NCBI GenBank assembly: GCA_030770425.1
Contig: JASJFT010000017.1
Location: 1-64,000, forward strand
DNA: 64,000 nucleotides
Direction: 5' to 3'
Origin: Darksidea phi
Taxonomy: Eukaryota > Ascomycota > Dothideomycetes > Pleosporales > Lentitheciaceae
The position numbers were made by a program, and so were the translations under genes. This document shows, piece by piece, positions 45,363 through 55,371 of the stretch (its first letter is position 1; every line of letters starts with the position of its first letter). The notes under the pieces were generated by a model, which was not told the origin of the DNA, ran no database searches, and saw only the letters and a list, made by a program, of their open reading frames with translations.

Positions 45363-46198
45363 CCACCGAGTTAGACGTTCCGCCTCCGTACTCGATCTCG
45401 TCTCCTGCCCTGGCACCGGAAACCGATATTGCACCTTGCCCGCGCCGGGGCCGGCCCTGTTCACTGCCACCGCGCAGTCCACTGACGCAGTTACAAAGGT
45501 ATCTCATTGAGATCGTCGCATACACGCTCGACGCCGACTTTAGGTTGGTTCGGCGAGCCCTCGAACAAGACGAACCAGGCACTAGCAGCAATCAAGAAGA
45601 AGTGACCTCTATCCTAGCGGACGACGAGAAGAAGGAGTTGTTCCGACTCGCAACAATAATTCTCGATCTCTACCAAAAGTACATGACCAACCAATGGAAC
45701 CTGACGCTGGATTATGATCGAGCGGCGATACTCACAGCTATTGTCGAGCCTGCCCGCTCCATGTATATTAATACGGACTACATACTGGACATGATTTCCA
45801 CTTACGCTGAGTACGTAATAGACATTCGATTTTTCTTGCCTTTGTAGACACAGCTTGCTAACCAGACTCCGATGGTGCTTAGGCATCGATGCGATCCACT
45901 GAGACGAAAGTATACCATGCTGTCACGATATACCCCGTCACAGGCGCGCCGAGCCCCATGTGTAAAAAAATTAGAAGGGACACTAGTAGCGCACGCGCGG
46001 ATGATATACATTATGTGTCCTAATGAGAGTGTTCGACTCGTCTTGGGACGTGCACTTCAAGATTTGCAAGAAAAGACGGGTATAAAAGACCTTGACGCTG
46101 GAGATACTGATGAATGGCTTCTTGAGTCACCTTGTCGACCTCGCCTTTGGAAAATGTATCATACCTTGGATCCGAAGTGGTGGCGGAATGTCCGATGA
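45299..46198 (+). CDS. Unassigned 282-aa protein with N-terminal repeat
   Basis: Exons: 45299-45814 and 45866-46198, with an intron of 51 nt ending CTAACCAG; 282 aa. I do not recognise a family. Residues 1-24 are a Ser/His/Lys/Gly repeat coded by a 24-bp tandem repeat. A Pro-rich stretch follows (DVPPPYSISSPALAPETD), then a mostly helical, globular-looking body (LTQLQRYLIEIVAYTLDADF, ELFRLATIILDLYQKYMTNQ, LVAHARMIYIMCPNES, PRLWKMYHTLDPKWW). No signal peptide or membrane helix is present. The splice sites and phase are good and a TATA-like box lies ~105 bp upstream, so it is probably expressed. It sits alone between a pseudogene and repeats, as lineage-specific genes often do. Confidence 0.62.
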
Positions 46199-47208
46199 AG
46201 GCACGATAACTTTGGAGGCGGGAAAGTCTACATAAATGCTTGTAACTATCTCTATGTAGCTACACAATGCTATCTAAATTAAAGTACATGACGCGAAGGA
46301 GAAGATTACCACTGCCCAAACAACTCCAGAACCGTACAAAGCGAGGTAGAGCCAGGCTCTATTGGAGGTTATCGTGCGACATGGTATGGCCTGGAATATC
46401 GAACCGTGAGAGATGGCTGCACGTGGAGTGGTATAGGAAGTCTTTGGAAAACGTCGGTATCGGGAACATGGTCGCGTCGTATTGATGGAAGAAGAGCGTA
46501 AAGTGTCTGCTCGGAAAAAGCTTCCGACGATAAGTGGGTCCAGACGATGGTGGGTCGAAACCGCGGCTACGAGAAGCAGGTGGCCAGCAAGGGCCTTTTC
46601 AGCCTGCGCGCGTCGTCGTGGGCAGCGATGCGGCTGAGGCCTGCGCAAAAGCCGACGTGATCATTGCGGAGCACGTAGTAGACCAGCGGCCGAGCAGCAG
46701 CCTCTTCCACGGCCTGGACGCACTGGTGCTGCGCTGCCGACAGAGTCGAAACCTCCGATCACGAAAGATGTGTCCCGTTTTCGAGTGTGTGGTGGGTTGT
46801 TGCGGTTTGCAAAAATCGTATGCAACTTATATCTGCCCGTTTGTTCCATGGTATCTAATGCTCAAGTTCGGAAGAGCTTGGACTCGAAGTTGTTGAAGAG
46901 GAAGAGAAGTCTTAGCGACCGACGGAGGAATTCGGCTTGGAGTTGACGTCCGTTAAGGAGCCTCTGGTTATAGAGAGAGGAGCCCGGCTTAAGTCGAACG
47001 CCTGTAAGGTAGTTGCCGAGGAGCTGATAGAAGACAAGATAGCTGTGCTCGCTTTTCGACGTCGGGAATAGTGTGGTTAAGAATAACCCCGTTTGCACCA
47101 CCCCCTACTTAGAAGTAAGGGGTGGCCCCAGGCCTGACCGGCGGGGAGGTGGGGTACCAGGCCCATAAGTATGTTACGAATAAGATGTTCTGGGTAAGAA
47201 ATATTCAC
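46199..47208. other. Gene-poor spacer with a GC-rich patch
   Basis: A GC-rich patch at about 46520-46770 stands out from AT-rich flanks and has open frames on both strands, none with a motif I recognise. It may be a fragment of a lost gene. A frame at 46862-47101 (minus) is also unassigned. Confidence 0.4.
47098..47125. repeat. Hairpin-forming inverted repeat
   Basis: CCACCCCCTACTT and AAGTAAGGGGTGG are inverted copies separated by AG, giving a stem of 12 pairs with one mismatch. It lies just beyond the 3' end of the minus-strand gene at 47209-47701 and could be a terminator-like structure or the end of a small transposable element. Confidence 0.6.
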
Positions 47209-47701
47209 CTACCTTTCAAAGACCGAGAGGTCTAAGCCCCCGAGGGCTCCCCTCCTCTCCTCCCTCCTCTCCTTCCTCCTCTCCTCCGCCCCCGCCACCT
47301 TCTCCACCACCACCTCCCCCACCAGCTCCCCCACCAGCTCGAGGGTCCGCTTTCGCGCCGCCTCCTTCTTGTCCTTCTTCTTCTTCTCCTTCTTCGCCTC
47401 CTCCTTCTTCTCCTCCGCCTTCTCCTCTTCCTTCTTCTTCTTCTCCCAGGGCGTGAGCGCCCAAAGCTTTGACCCCAAACGGGGCAGGAAGTGGGTGGCG
47501 AGTACGCCGACAAGGGTGCCGGCAGCGGCGCCGTACCACGCTCCGAAGTGGGTTTGTGTTTGGACGTTTTCGATCTATATCAATGATAATTAGCAGTGAT
47601 GCAATAGCTGACAACAGTGTCACAGCTGGATAGAACCCGAGAACTAGAAGCGAGGTGAAATGGGAAGCTGCGGAGAAATGGCATCCCCAACGGCGGTTCA
47701 T
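47209..47701 (-). CDS. Small Lys/Glu-rich coiled-coil protein with N-terminal membrane segment
   Basis: Exons on the minus strand: 47701-47624 and 47574-47209, with an intron of 49 nt (GTGACA..GATATAG); 147 aa. The frame with KE-rich text is chosen over two overlapping frames giving poly-Arg or poly-Gly/Glu, because only it continues into a normal upstream exon. N-terminus: a hydrophobic stretch (SHFTSLLVLGFYPA). Residues ~27-65 contain a Gly/Ala-rich possible membrane hairpin (FGAWYGAAAGTLVGVLATHF). From ~75 on, the protein is a charged helix (WEKKKKEEEKAEEKKEEAKK), then TLELVGELVGEVVVEKV and an Arg/Glu tail. Membrane anchoring with a charged soluble tail is inference; family unknown. Confidence 0.6.
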
Positions 47702-48125
47702 AAAAGCTGAAAGGAGACTGGCTTGCTGAGCTGTAACAGGAGGGTGTGCATGCAGGTAAACAAAGGAGAAACAGGCGAAGAAAAAGGACGACTTACCATG
47801 ATGGACAGTTGATGAACTGGAGAAGAAACGTTTCCACGAGCGGAAACCTTACAGTTATACCATGCCCCATCGGCAGGAACGCCGCAGCGCAATTGCTTCT
47901 CGTTAAGAGTCGTGCTGCACTATTGCAAAGTCGTGGCTTCCTGTTCAACACGGTGTCATCTCCTTCGTTTCTGCCTTTCAGGCTACTCCTCTAACGAAAA
48001 TTCATTGGACACGCTTCAGTACTGTATCATGCGGCTTGTTTCCCCTCTGGTGTTCTCCCTTAACGTGTTTTTTTATAATGCTCCTAGTGTAACTCTGTCC
48101 TATAAAGGTCGTGGTCAATCTGAGC

Positions 48126-48180
48126 AGGGTGTTCAACGAGCGGGCCCTGTTCGACCGGGCCCTGTTCGACCGGGCCGGGA
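48126..48180 (+). repeat. 15-bp GC-rich tandem repeat
   Basis: CGGGCCCTGTTCGAC occurs twice in tandem (48141-48170), followed by a partial third copy and preceded by a degenerate one. Confidence 0.75.
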
Positions 48181-48844
48181 GCCTCTTCGGACGCTCGATT
48201 TCGAATCGTACAGAACAACATAGTGAAGTCAAGCCGTCTGACTGCCACTTGATGCTGCGTTCAAGCTGCTTTTGGAGGAGCTCTGCGGCCCATATACCCA
48301 GGTATAGCGCCATCCCGAATTGGATAAATTGCTATACCTCGACTTCAGCATCCCGCTGTCTAGTCAGCCTTCCTGTTAAGCAACCGTAGGTAGAGCTTGT
48401 AAAACAATGTAATCAGGTGCATGTCATGAGATAGTCGATTATCAATATAATGGAGGCAGAGAGTATAAGTGACTTTGCGTATGCTGCGACGGGTTCAAGT
48501 TCACTACGGAGAACCGAAAGACTCATGCTATAGCAAAGGAAAGATAGAGGCAGTGAATTGCTATGCATTTCCTTGCTTGTGGCGCAATTCATAATCACGT
48601 TTCACGAATCTCGCTTTTGGTTCTAACTGTCTGCTGTGTTCCCGAAAGAGGAATTGAAAATTAGCGTAATTAGATAATAACAATACGCGTATACATGAAG
48701 CCCTCTAAATTATAGCAAGCGATCGCGTCAACTGCTTCTGCAATGAGGGGGGGTTTTTTTGGTCTGCAGCTCAAGAGCCTTCTCATGATCCGGGGATGAC
48801 TTTGGCTCGCTACCAAGCTTGATAATGACTCTTCTCAACAACCG

Positions 48845-49028
48845 CTCGTCGTCTCAATGTTTGATGTTCGAAACATCACCTCATCACTCACGATCGACAG
48901 TACCCTGTACAGCTCTACAGCTCTATTATCGTGTATAAGGTGTGGGTATGGCACCTCTACTGTGTACAAACTCCTACTATGTTTCGTGCGGACCTTCTAA
49001 AAGAGGCTCTCACTATGCAAATCCAAAC
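48845..49028 (+). repeat. Dispersed repeat, copy B
   Basis: Plus-strand counterpart of 30301-30480, about 18.5 kb away and in opposite orientation. It carries an 8-9 bp insertion near 48860-48870 and a few deletions relative to copy A. Confidence 0.8.
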
Positions 49029-49523
49029 AAAATACTAAGATAAAAATACCATAAGTAACAAAGCAGCCTAGGCTGTGGAGCGTTCGGCATTGGTCTAAAA
49101 AAATTCGATGCATGCCCAGGCCGCCCGGTTTTGCGGCAGGTGCCACCAACAACTTTCCGACACGGGCCCACTCCACCATTTGCACCCTATGATCCCGCCT
49201 TTCTTAGGTGTATATCCAAGTGTATACTCGCATCAACAACCAACGCCTGGTTGATCCGAAGCTGCTTTCCCTTGCTACCTAGATCTATCCACCTCATGCG
49301 AATATCGGCCAACGCGCGTATCCACGGCCGTAAAGACGCCTAATTATCCTGTCATTCAGTCCAAGCAACTATTTTCAGCGCCTCGAAATTCCCCCCTCTC
49401 CAAATTCAGACGGATAAAGGCGAGCGTTCGTGGCCTTAACAGACGGTTTCAAGCTACGTGCCTCTCCCCCAGTGCACGGGCTCGAATAGCAAGACAGACG
49501 CTCGTGCATGCTGGTTGTTCATC

Positions 49524-50759
49524 ATGAAGCGAATTCTCAATCAGGTCTTATTGCCATTTGTCGAAGTGGAGTTAGATCGGTCATGCAAAGCCTCTGCAGC
49601 TTGGTCCCCGCCGCCGTTGGCTGACTTGGGCTTCACGGAGAACTGCACAGCCGTAGCCTCGTTCATAAACACCTTTCTATCGAGTCCTTATGTTGTAAGG
49701 AGTTCCATTGTGGTAACTTCGCGACCGACGAGTGGCCAGCTCATGGACTGGCTCATTTGCTCCCACGGGAAGGCTGTTGCATGGCATAATGGGAACGGGG
49801 AGGTATCCGAGAGCCTCCTAGCAAAACCGCACGAGATCTGTGAGGTTGAAGTGTGTAACCTCATTCAGTGGGCGGGCAATGCTGATATCGCAGGCCCTGG
49901 GGTATAGTCTTGACAATGACATAACAATACGCTGAAAGCTGATGAGGATTAGGTGAGGATGGCGTATAGTCTGGAAGCTGCTTTAGTCACACTCTGCTAT
50001 GCAGTTTATTGCCTTGATATTTATCGCTTTGCTCCAAAGATCGGCAAGACTGTATACCCTGCCGTCATCATGGGGTTCATTGAATCAATTGGCCCCTTCT
50101 TCGACACTCCCGTCATATTCGACATCTCAGTGACTATCGCGTCTTGGAACTACTTGCGCATGGCCGATTACGCCCAGATTCAATCTACACTTGCATCAAG
50201 GTTTGCGACTTTTCCCATCCTCCTCCCTTCCATGATGTCTTTTGGACGTCGAGAAAGCTGGGCGCGCCACGAATATCGCATATTCCTCGCTTTAGTCATT
50301 TTTTTGGTAAAGATAGGTTTCTACAGTCTAAGATGGGTCCTGGTTGCCCCGGATAGATGGAAACAACGACCAATACCATGTAAGCCCACTTTGCCTTCCA
50401 AACATATCCTTGTGTTGCTAGTCGTGTATACTGTTTGCTGGGTATTTTTTGTCATTGCTCATATGTTTGGTGTGAGGAGGCGGTGGGCGCCTATGAACCC
50501 GTGGTGCATGGTTCCGCTGGTGGTTTTAATGTGGGCCTACCTGGGAATATTTGCACGCACCCGGACGGCCTCGGTAAAGATTTCGAGCGTAGATGTCAAA
50601 TGGGGCTTTGGACAATTTCTGGCAATTTATACCTGGGCATTAGTTCTTTTAATGCCGGTGCACTTTTCAATCAGTACGTTCCACTTCCCAACAGCTCTCT
50701 CCACAAGGGGAAACGAAGACGAAAACAACTTCACGAGCGCCACGGCTGATGTACTTTAG
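49524..50759 (+). CDS. Multi-pass membrane protein of unknown function
   Basis: Exons: 49524-49901 and 49953-50759, with an intron of 51 nt (GTATAG donor); 394 aa. The join gives a smooth NADIAGPG/VRMAYSLEAALVTLC. An in-frame extension upstream starts only with GTG, so the ATG MKRILNQVLLPFVE is used. Residues 1-125 are soluble with several Cys. From about 126 there are roughly seven hydrophobic segments: LEAALVTLCYAVYCLDIY, VIMGFIESIGPFFD, IFLALVIFLVKIGFYSL, HILVLLVVYTVCWVFFVIAH, WCMVPLVVLMWAYLGIFA and FLAIYTWALVLLMPVHF. The motif CNLIQWAGNADIAGPGVRMAY resembles a stretch in poorly known fungal membrane proteins. Transporter, receptor-like or other roles cannot be told apart. Confidence 0.65.
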
Positions 50760-51552
50760 AGCATATACGGGGGCGAGGACTCACACTAGAGAAAGTTGAA
50801 CAGAAGAAAAACCGGAAGAAAGACGAGAGAAACGATGAGCATGTCTTGGTGGGTGGCGCGCTGCAAGGGAGTCCATGCTGCGCGAAACGAAACTGAAGAT
50901 GCTCTACTCCAGACCGAAGAGCAAGTCCGAATTGCACGTTCGAGAAGCAGTCACACCATGTATTCCGCTAGGCCAGAGAGTGTCCTTCGCACCCCTTCTT
51001 CTTCACCAGAAGACTCAGGACTGCGTATTAAGGGATGCACATTTAACTTTAAGGAGGTACCTCCATCCATAATCTCTACATCAAAGCACCAGTTAGGAGC
51101 AGGCGGAACACGGCCCTATACATGCAAATGGCGTGTGTACTAACCTGCTTGCTGCGAGTGTTTCAGGATCCGCTCGTTTCTCGCTTCGCAATGCGGCTAA
51201 ATTACTACGCTCTTTTAACCTGGAAGACACCACTACACCATTCTTCAGATAACTACCCTCCAAACTCATATTCACTCAATAAGCATCCCCCACGATTCTG
51301 CATCTGTGAGGGACGAGCTAAAGTGTTGTGTCTCATAAATGTCTCGTTGCACTGCGACGCTTTTACCTGTCTCAAACCTTAGAAAAGGCCCGACATTCGG
51401 TAATATTTTGGCAATGCGGGCCTTAGCTGAAACCGAGACGAGTCGTCAAGAGCTGCCTATATATCTCCAATATATTTTGCTTTCCATTTCATTCCACAGT
51501 AGCTGATATTCTCTCGTTTGCTTTTTTTTTTGTCGAGCCCTACTCTTTCAGT
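50760..51552. other. Intergenic; promoter of the GH131-like gene
   Basis: Short frames at 50796-51382 have no motif. A TATATAT box at 51458-51464, about 90 bp before the next ATG, is a good core-promoter candidate. Confidence 0.45.
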
Positions 51553-52608
51553 ATGCTGATCCATTCTTTTTGTCTTCTCTTCAGCATCGCGCTAGTGCGA
51601 TGTCAGACTGTTGTGTGGGATGGACGCGTGCCAAAGACTGCTGTAGCAGCGGATTTCGATTCTGCAGATAGTTTATTTGATCCGGAGTTTACGAAGGGAG
51701 AAGGTGGGTAGTGTTCCATTTGCATAGCTTTAACTACTAACTCTGGGTAGGTGTGAGCTTCAGCGATCTGCTGCGATTGTCAGCAGGCGATGCCTCCTTA
51801 GTACGAACATTTAGCCTGAGGTCTTCGCAAGAGAGTAACTGATCCGCCTCAGCTCGACGCACAAGTCTGCGCGCAATCAATCGAAGTAACTATCAAGTAC
51901 TTCTCCCGTACACACCCACATCACAACTCACTCTAACCTCCTAAAGCGACGACTCCATCTTCGCTCCTGGAGGCGCAAATGCTCAGACCGCGGTCCGTCG
52001 CGCAGAACTTATGCCAAATCCCGCCTTATCCGCCGACAACATCACAACGACCGGCATCAAAACGCTCCATTTCTCTGTCAAGCCCAGTGCAGAGCGGCCG
52101 CTTAACGTCAGCCATGAATATCTAATGGTGTTTCTCGAGCGCGCAGATTTTGCGGGTAATCAGATCAGTTTGAAGACAGGGACGCTTCTCGGGAGTGATG
52201 GTGCGACAAAGAATGAGTTGGTGCTGTTAGGGAATAGCAATAACGGAAGCGAGACTTTGTTTTCGACGGCTTTTGAGGAGGGCGTTTTCACGAACTTTGC
52301 GCTGGCCATGGATTTTGAGCAGAAGTATGCCATCTTTTTATGTCGTTCATACTACCTGCTAACAATAACTCAGTACTATTCAGGTCTTCCAGTCTACAGG
52401 CAACGATGCCTTGGCTCAGCAAACTCTTCCGCTTCCGAACGACCTTAGCGGGAACGGGGCATTTCATTTCGGTGTCAACAAGAATCCGACTGATCCAGGT
52501 GAAGACGTTTTAAGGACGGGCTTCCAAGAAGCTGGCATCTTGGAGGGTGTCGTATACGCTGGAATCTTTGTCGAAGATAGCGCGGGCGGGACGATTACAC
52601 TTTCTTGA
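51553..52608 (+). CDS. Secreted GH131-like beta-glucanase
   Basis: GH131 enzymes cut beta-1,3/1,4/1,6-glucans and are secreted by plant-degrading fungi. Five exons: 51553-51703, 51751-51800, 51853-51896, 51947-52324, 52374-52608; 285 aa. The introns are 47-52 nt and all phases close. Residues 1-18 are a signal peptide (MLIHSFCLLFSIALVRC). Family-like motifs follow: TVVWDGRVP at the start of the mature protein, VRRAELMPN (family RRTELIP), LHFSVKPS, HEYLMVFLERADF (family FFESHFTEL), FTNFALAMDFEQNTIQVFQS, TGNDAL and HFGVNK, with VVYAGIFVEDS near the end. The match is by motif order and length, with moderate divergence, so activity is not assured. The small exons explain why no long open frame exists at the 5' end. 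Confidence 0.75.
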
Positions 52609-54204
52609 GCTGGACTGCAGGTATGATGTCATTAGGCTCAGAGAGTTCTACATTCTCTGAATTGGGAGTGAGCAAAACCCTGGTTGGTTTCCGGAGACGC
52701 AACGATTCCGTACGCTCGCGATGGCCCCACATTCAAAACATGCAGAGCAGAAACCTAGAATGCATCATATGTAAAATTACTTTCGATGAGGATAGCACAG
52801 ACGCGTATGCGTATACTCAGGTACGATAGAAGAATGGAATTCACCTCAAGCAGATCGTTTTGGGACAGGTTCAATCTAAAGTCTACTCACATGCACATAT
52901 AGCTACGTAAGCTAAGCTTATTGTAGTATGTCATGGGCTTACTATGCACGTCCGACACTACTTCTGCAAGTACCTACGATAGCACTAACCTATTTTACGT
53001 ATTAGCGATTATATTCATGTGCTAGAATATAACTACAAATCTTAAGGCATTCTACAAGACTCGCAATCTCAGGGAGAAGGAACGTTTTCCACTATGAGGT
53101 GGCAAATCTCACAACTCATAATTACTGGGCCATACCGTTTGCCATTCGTCCTTATAGCAGCCAATCACGCAACGCAAAATTCTGAAATTTTCGTTAGTAC
53201 CCCAGATTCTAGCCATGAGTGGGCAATACCGTGGCTCCCGGGTATTCTTTCAGTTACCGCCTATAGGCTAAAGCCGGCACTCTTACGCAAACACATCAGC
53301 ACATCGAACAACCCTCCACATATCGTGGAAATAACCATAAACTTTAAACAGCGGGGACATGGACTAAGGGTTGTGGGCCCTTCACCATCCAATCGACATC
53401 GGTTCGTGCTCGCTCCCCACCCTCGGCTACACATGATCTCTATGCACCCCACAACGCACAATCCCCATGGACTGCCTTGGCTTTCCCAAGATCTGCAGCA
53501 TGAGAATATGAGCCTCCACATTCGCATACGCCAAGTGCAATAAAGTGGGAGCACTTCCAGAACGGCTCAAAGGAAGAGAGACATCCTAGATTGAGTGTCT
53601 GGAAAAAGCACTCGAGTTCATAATGAGGTTTTCCCACCAATCGCGGTATTTGGTTACATAAAGGGCGATTCGAGAGAAGCACGAGGCTACAGCGTGGCGA
53701 GGTATGCCGGGTAACTTCTACCTCTACGCGTTCTATGCGGTCGACGCTCGTCACCGCACAGTCAACCTCAATTTTGAAAGCTGCATTGTAAACTCCAGAA
53801 GACGAATGGCGACCTCGGCAAAGTCCATGATACCCTGATCATGGTGTAGGTAGCGTGTCGCACGATCGGATTGGCTCTACAAACTGACAGAGTATCAATG
53901 AACTCCCCACAAAGTTCTTTTCTTCGTGGCGAAAGGAGGATACTGAATAGACGCCAAGCCGTCTTGCTTTAATTGAACTATAGTCTGCTCTCGAGGCTCA
54001 CTCGCCCATGTCATCGCTTCATATACTCTAGATTTTACCGCCGGATTGCGGGAACCGTGTGTGACAATCTCAAACAAGAAAGGAAAGCGTACGCTTTCCT
54101 ATATAAGCAGGTGATAGCGCTTTTGCAGTGATAGCTGTTGTACGGTCCTAGTGTCAGTGCCAAGTGCCGGTCTAGTTTTGTTCAGTAACAGCACCACCGC
54201 CACC
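52609..54204. other. Intergenic; CE15 promoter on the right
   Basis: An ATG-started frame of 149 codons at 53094-53543 has no motif and is not called. Sequence is AT-rich around 52850-53060. Confidence 0.4.
54082..54108 (+). promoter_or_regulatory. 20-bp perfect palindrome next to a TATA box
   Basis: AGGAAAGCGTACGCTTTCCT at 54082-54101 is its own reverse complement over all 20 bases. It runs directly into TATATAAG (54101-54108), about 100 bp before the CE15 start codon. The TATA box is well placed; the palindrome looks like a dimeric factor site. Confidence 0.7.
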
Positions 54205-55371
54205 ATGAAGTACTCGATCATCCTTCCGTTCCTTGCCACTACGGTGCTGGCCGCGCCCCTTGAGTCGCGCCAGGCAGCGTGCAACGTGCCTACGACGTTC
54301 CCGACAACGGCGAACTCCAAGCTGCCCAACCCGTTTAAGTTCTTCAACGGAGGCGACGTCAAGACCAAGGCCGACTTTGAGTGCAAGAACAAGGAGGTTA
54401 GCGCTGCGATTCAGGCCCAGGAACTCGGCGTCCTCCCACCCAAGCCGAGCACCGTCACGGCCAGTCTCTCTGGAAGCACCCTCACCATCTCTTCGACCGA
54501 GGGCGGAAAGTCTGTTTCCTTCACCGTCACGATCAAGACGCCCAGCGGCAACGGTCCTTTCCCTGCCATTATTGCCTATGGCGGGGCTAGCATTCCTGTG
54601 CCCGCTGGTGTTGCCACCATTACTTTCAACAACGACAATATCGCTGCTCAATCAGGCCAGAGCAGCCGTGGAAAGGGCAAGTTCTTCGACCTCTACGGAT
54701 CTGGCCACAGCGCTGGTGCCCTGACCGCTTGGGCGTGGGGAGTCGACCGTGTCGTCGACGCTCTGGAGGCCACGGCGGCCGCTAAGATCGACACTAAGCG
54801 TCTCGGTGTAACTGGATGCTCCAGGAACGGCAAGGGCGCCTACGTTGCCGCTGCTCTTGTCAACCGCATTGCGCTCGGTCTCCCGCAAGAGTCCGGCTCC
54901 GGCGGTGCCGCCTGCTGGCGTATTTCCGACTCGGAGAAGGCCAAGGGCAAGAACATCCAAACCGCAGGTCAGATCGTCGGCGAGAACGTCTGGTTTTCGT
55001 CCAACTTCAACGCTTTCTCCACCAAGGCCAACACCCTTGCCACCGACCACCATCAACTTGCTGGTATGGTTGCCCCCCGCGGTCTCCTTGTTATCGAGAA
55101 CGAGATTGACTGGCTCGGTCCCGTCTCTACTACTGCTTGCCAGAAGGCTGGTCGCTTGATCTACAAGGCGCTCGGTGTACCGGATAACATGGGTTTCACT
55201 GGCTCTGGCAACCATGCTCACTGCTCGTTCCCGTCGAACCAGCAGGCCGACCTTACGGCTTTCATCAACAAATTTCTGCTCGGCCAGGACTCGAACACGG
55301 CTGGTATTGAGAAGGGCCCGTCTGCTGATGTGGCGTCGTACATTGACTGGACTGCTCCTACGCTCACTTAA
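54205..55371 (+). CDS. Secreted 4-O-methyl-glucuronoyl methylesterase (CE15)
   Basis: Cuts the ester bond between lignin alcohols and glucuronic acid side chains of xylan, outside the cell. Single exon, 388 aa. The ATG at 54205 (context CCACCATGA) begins a signal peptide (MKYSIILPFLATTVLAAPLESR). There is no CBM1, unlike Trichoderma Cip2. The catalytic domain begins near residue 27. The catalytic triad can be placed by spacing: Ser206 in GVTGCSRNGKGA, Glu229 in LPQESGSGGAACWR, and His339 in SGNHAHCSFPSNQQ. The Ser-Glu (+23) and Ser-His (+133) distances equal those of Cip2. Other family text: FPAIIAYGGASIPVPAGVA, GKGKFFDLYGSGHSAGALTAW and WFSSNFNAFSTKANTLATDH. The GC-rich third codon positions suggest high expression. 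Confidence 0.95.
   Translation: MKYSIILPFLATTVLAAPLESRQAACNVPTTFPTTANSKLPNPFKFFNGGDVKTKADFECKNKEVSAAIQAQELGVLPPKPSTVTASLSGSTLTISSTEGGKSVSFTVTIKTPSGNGPFPAIIAYGGASIPVPAGVATITFNNDNIAAQSGQSSRGKGKFFDLYGSGHSAGALTAWAWGVDRVVDALEATAAAKIDTKRLGVTGCSRNGKGAYVAAALVNRIALGLPQESGSGGAACWRISDSEKAKGKNIQTAGQIVGENVWFSSNFNAFSTKANTLATDHHQLAGMVAPRGLLVIENEIDWLGPVSTTACQKAGRLIYKALGVPDNMGFTGSGNHAHCSFPSNQQADLTAFINKFLLGQDSNTAGIEKGPSADVASYIDWTAPTLT

Larger units (their letters stand above)
47702..49523. other. Gene-poor spacer with tandem and dispersed repeats
   Basis: No supported gene. Contains the 15-bp tandem repeat near 48126-48180 and dispersed-repeat copy B at 48845-49028. The last few hundred bases before 49524 are the likely promoter of the membrane protein gene. 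Confidence 0.5.

Noticed and set aside
47216..47701. 161-aa Gly/Glu-rich and 93-aa poly-Arg frames
   Set aside because: By-products of the polypurine tract. The KE-rich frame is the only one that continues naturally through a splice site into exon 1.
53094..53543. 149-codon ATG-started frame
   Set aside because: No signal peptide, domain or clear promoter; equal-length frames lie on the opposite strand.
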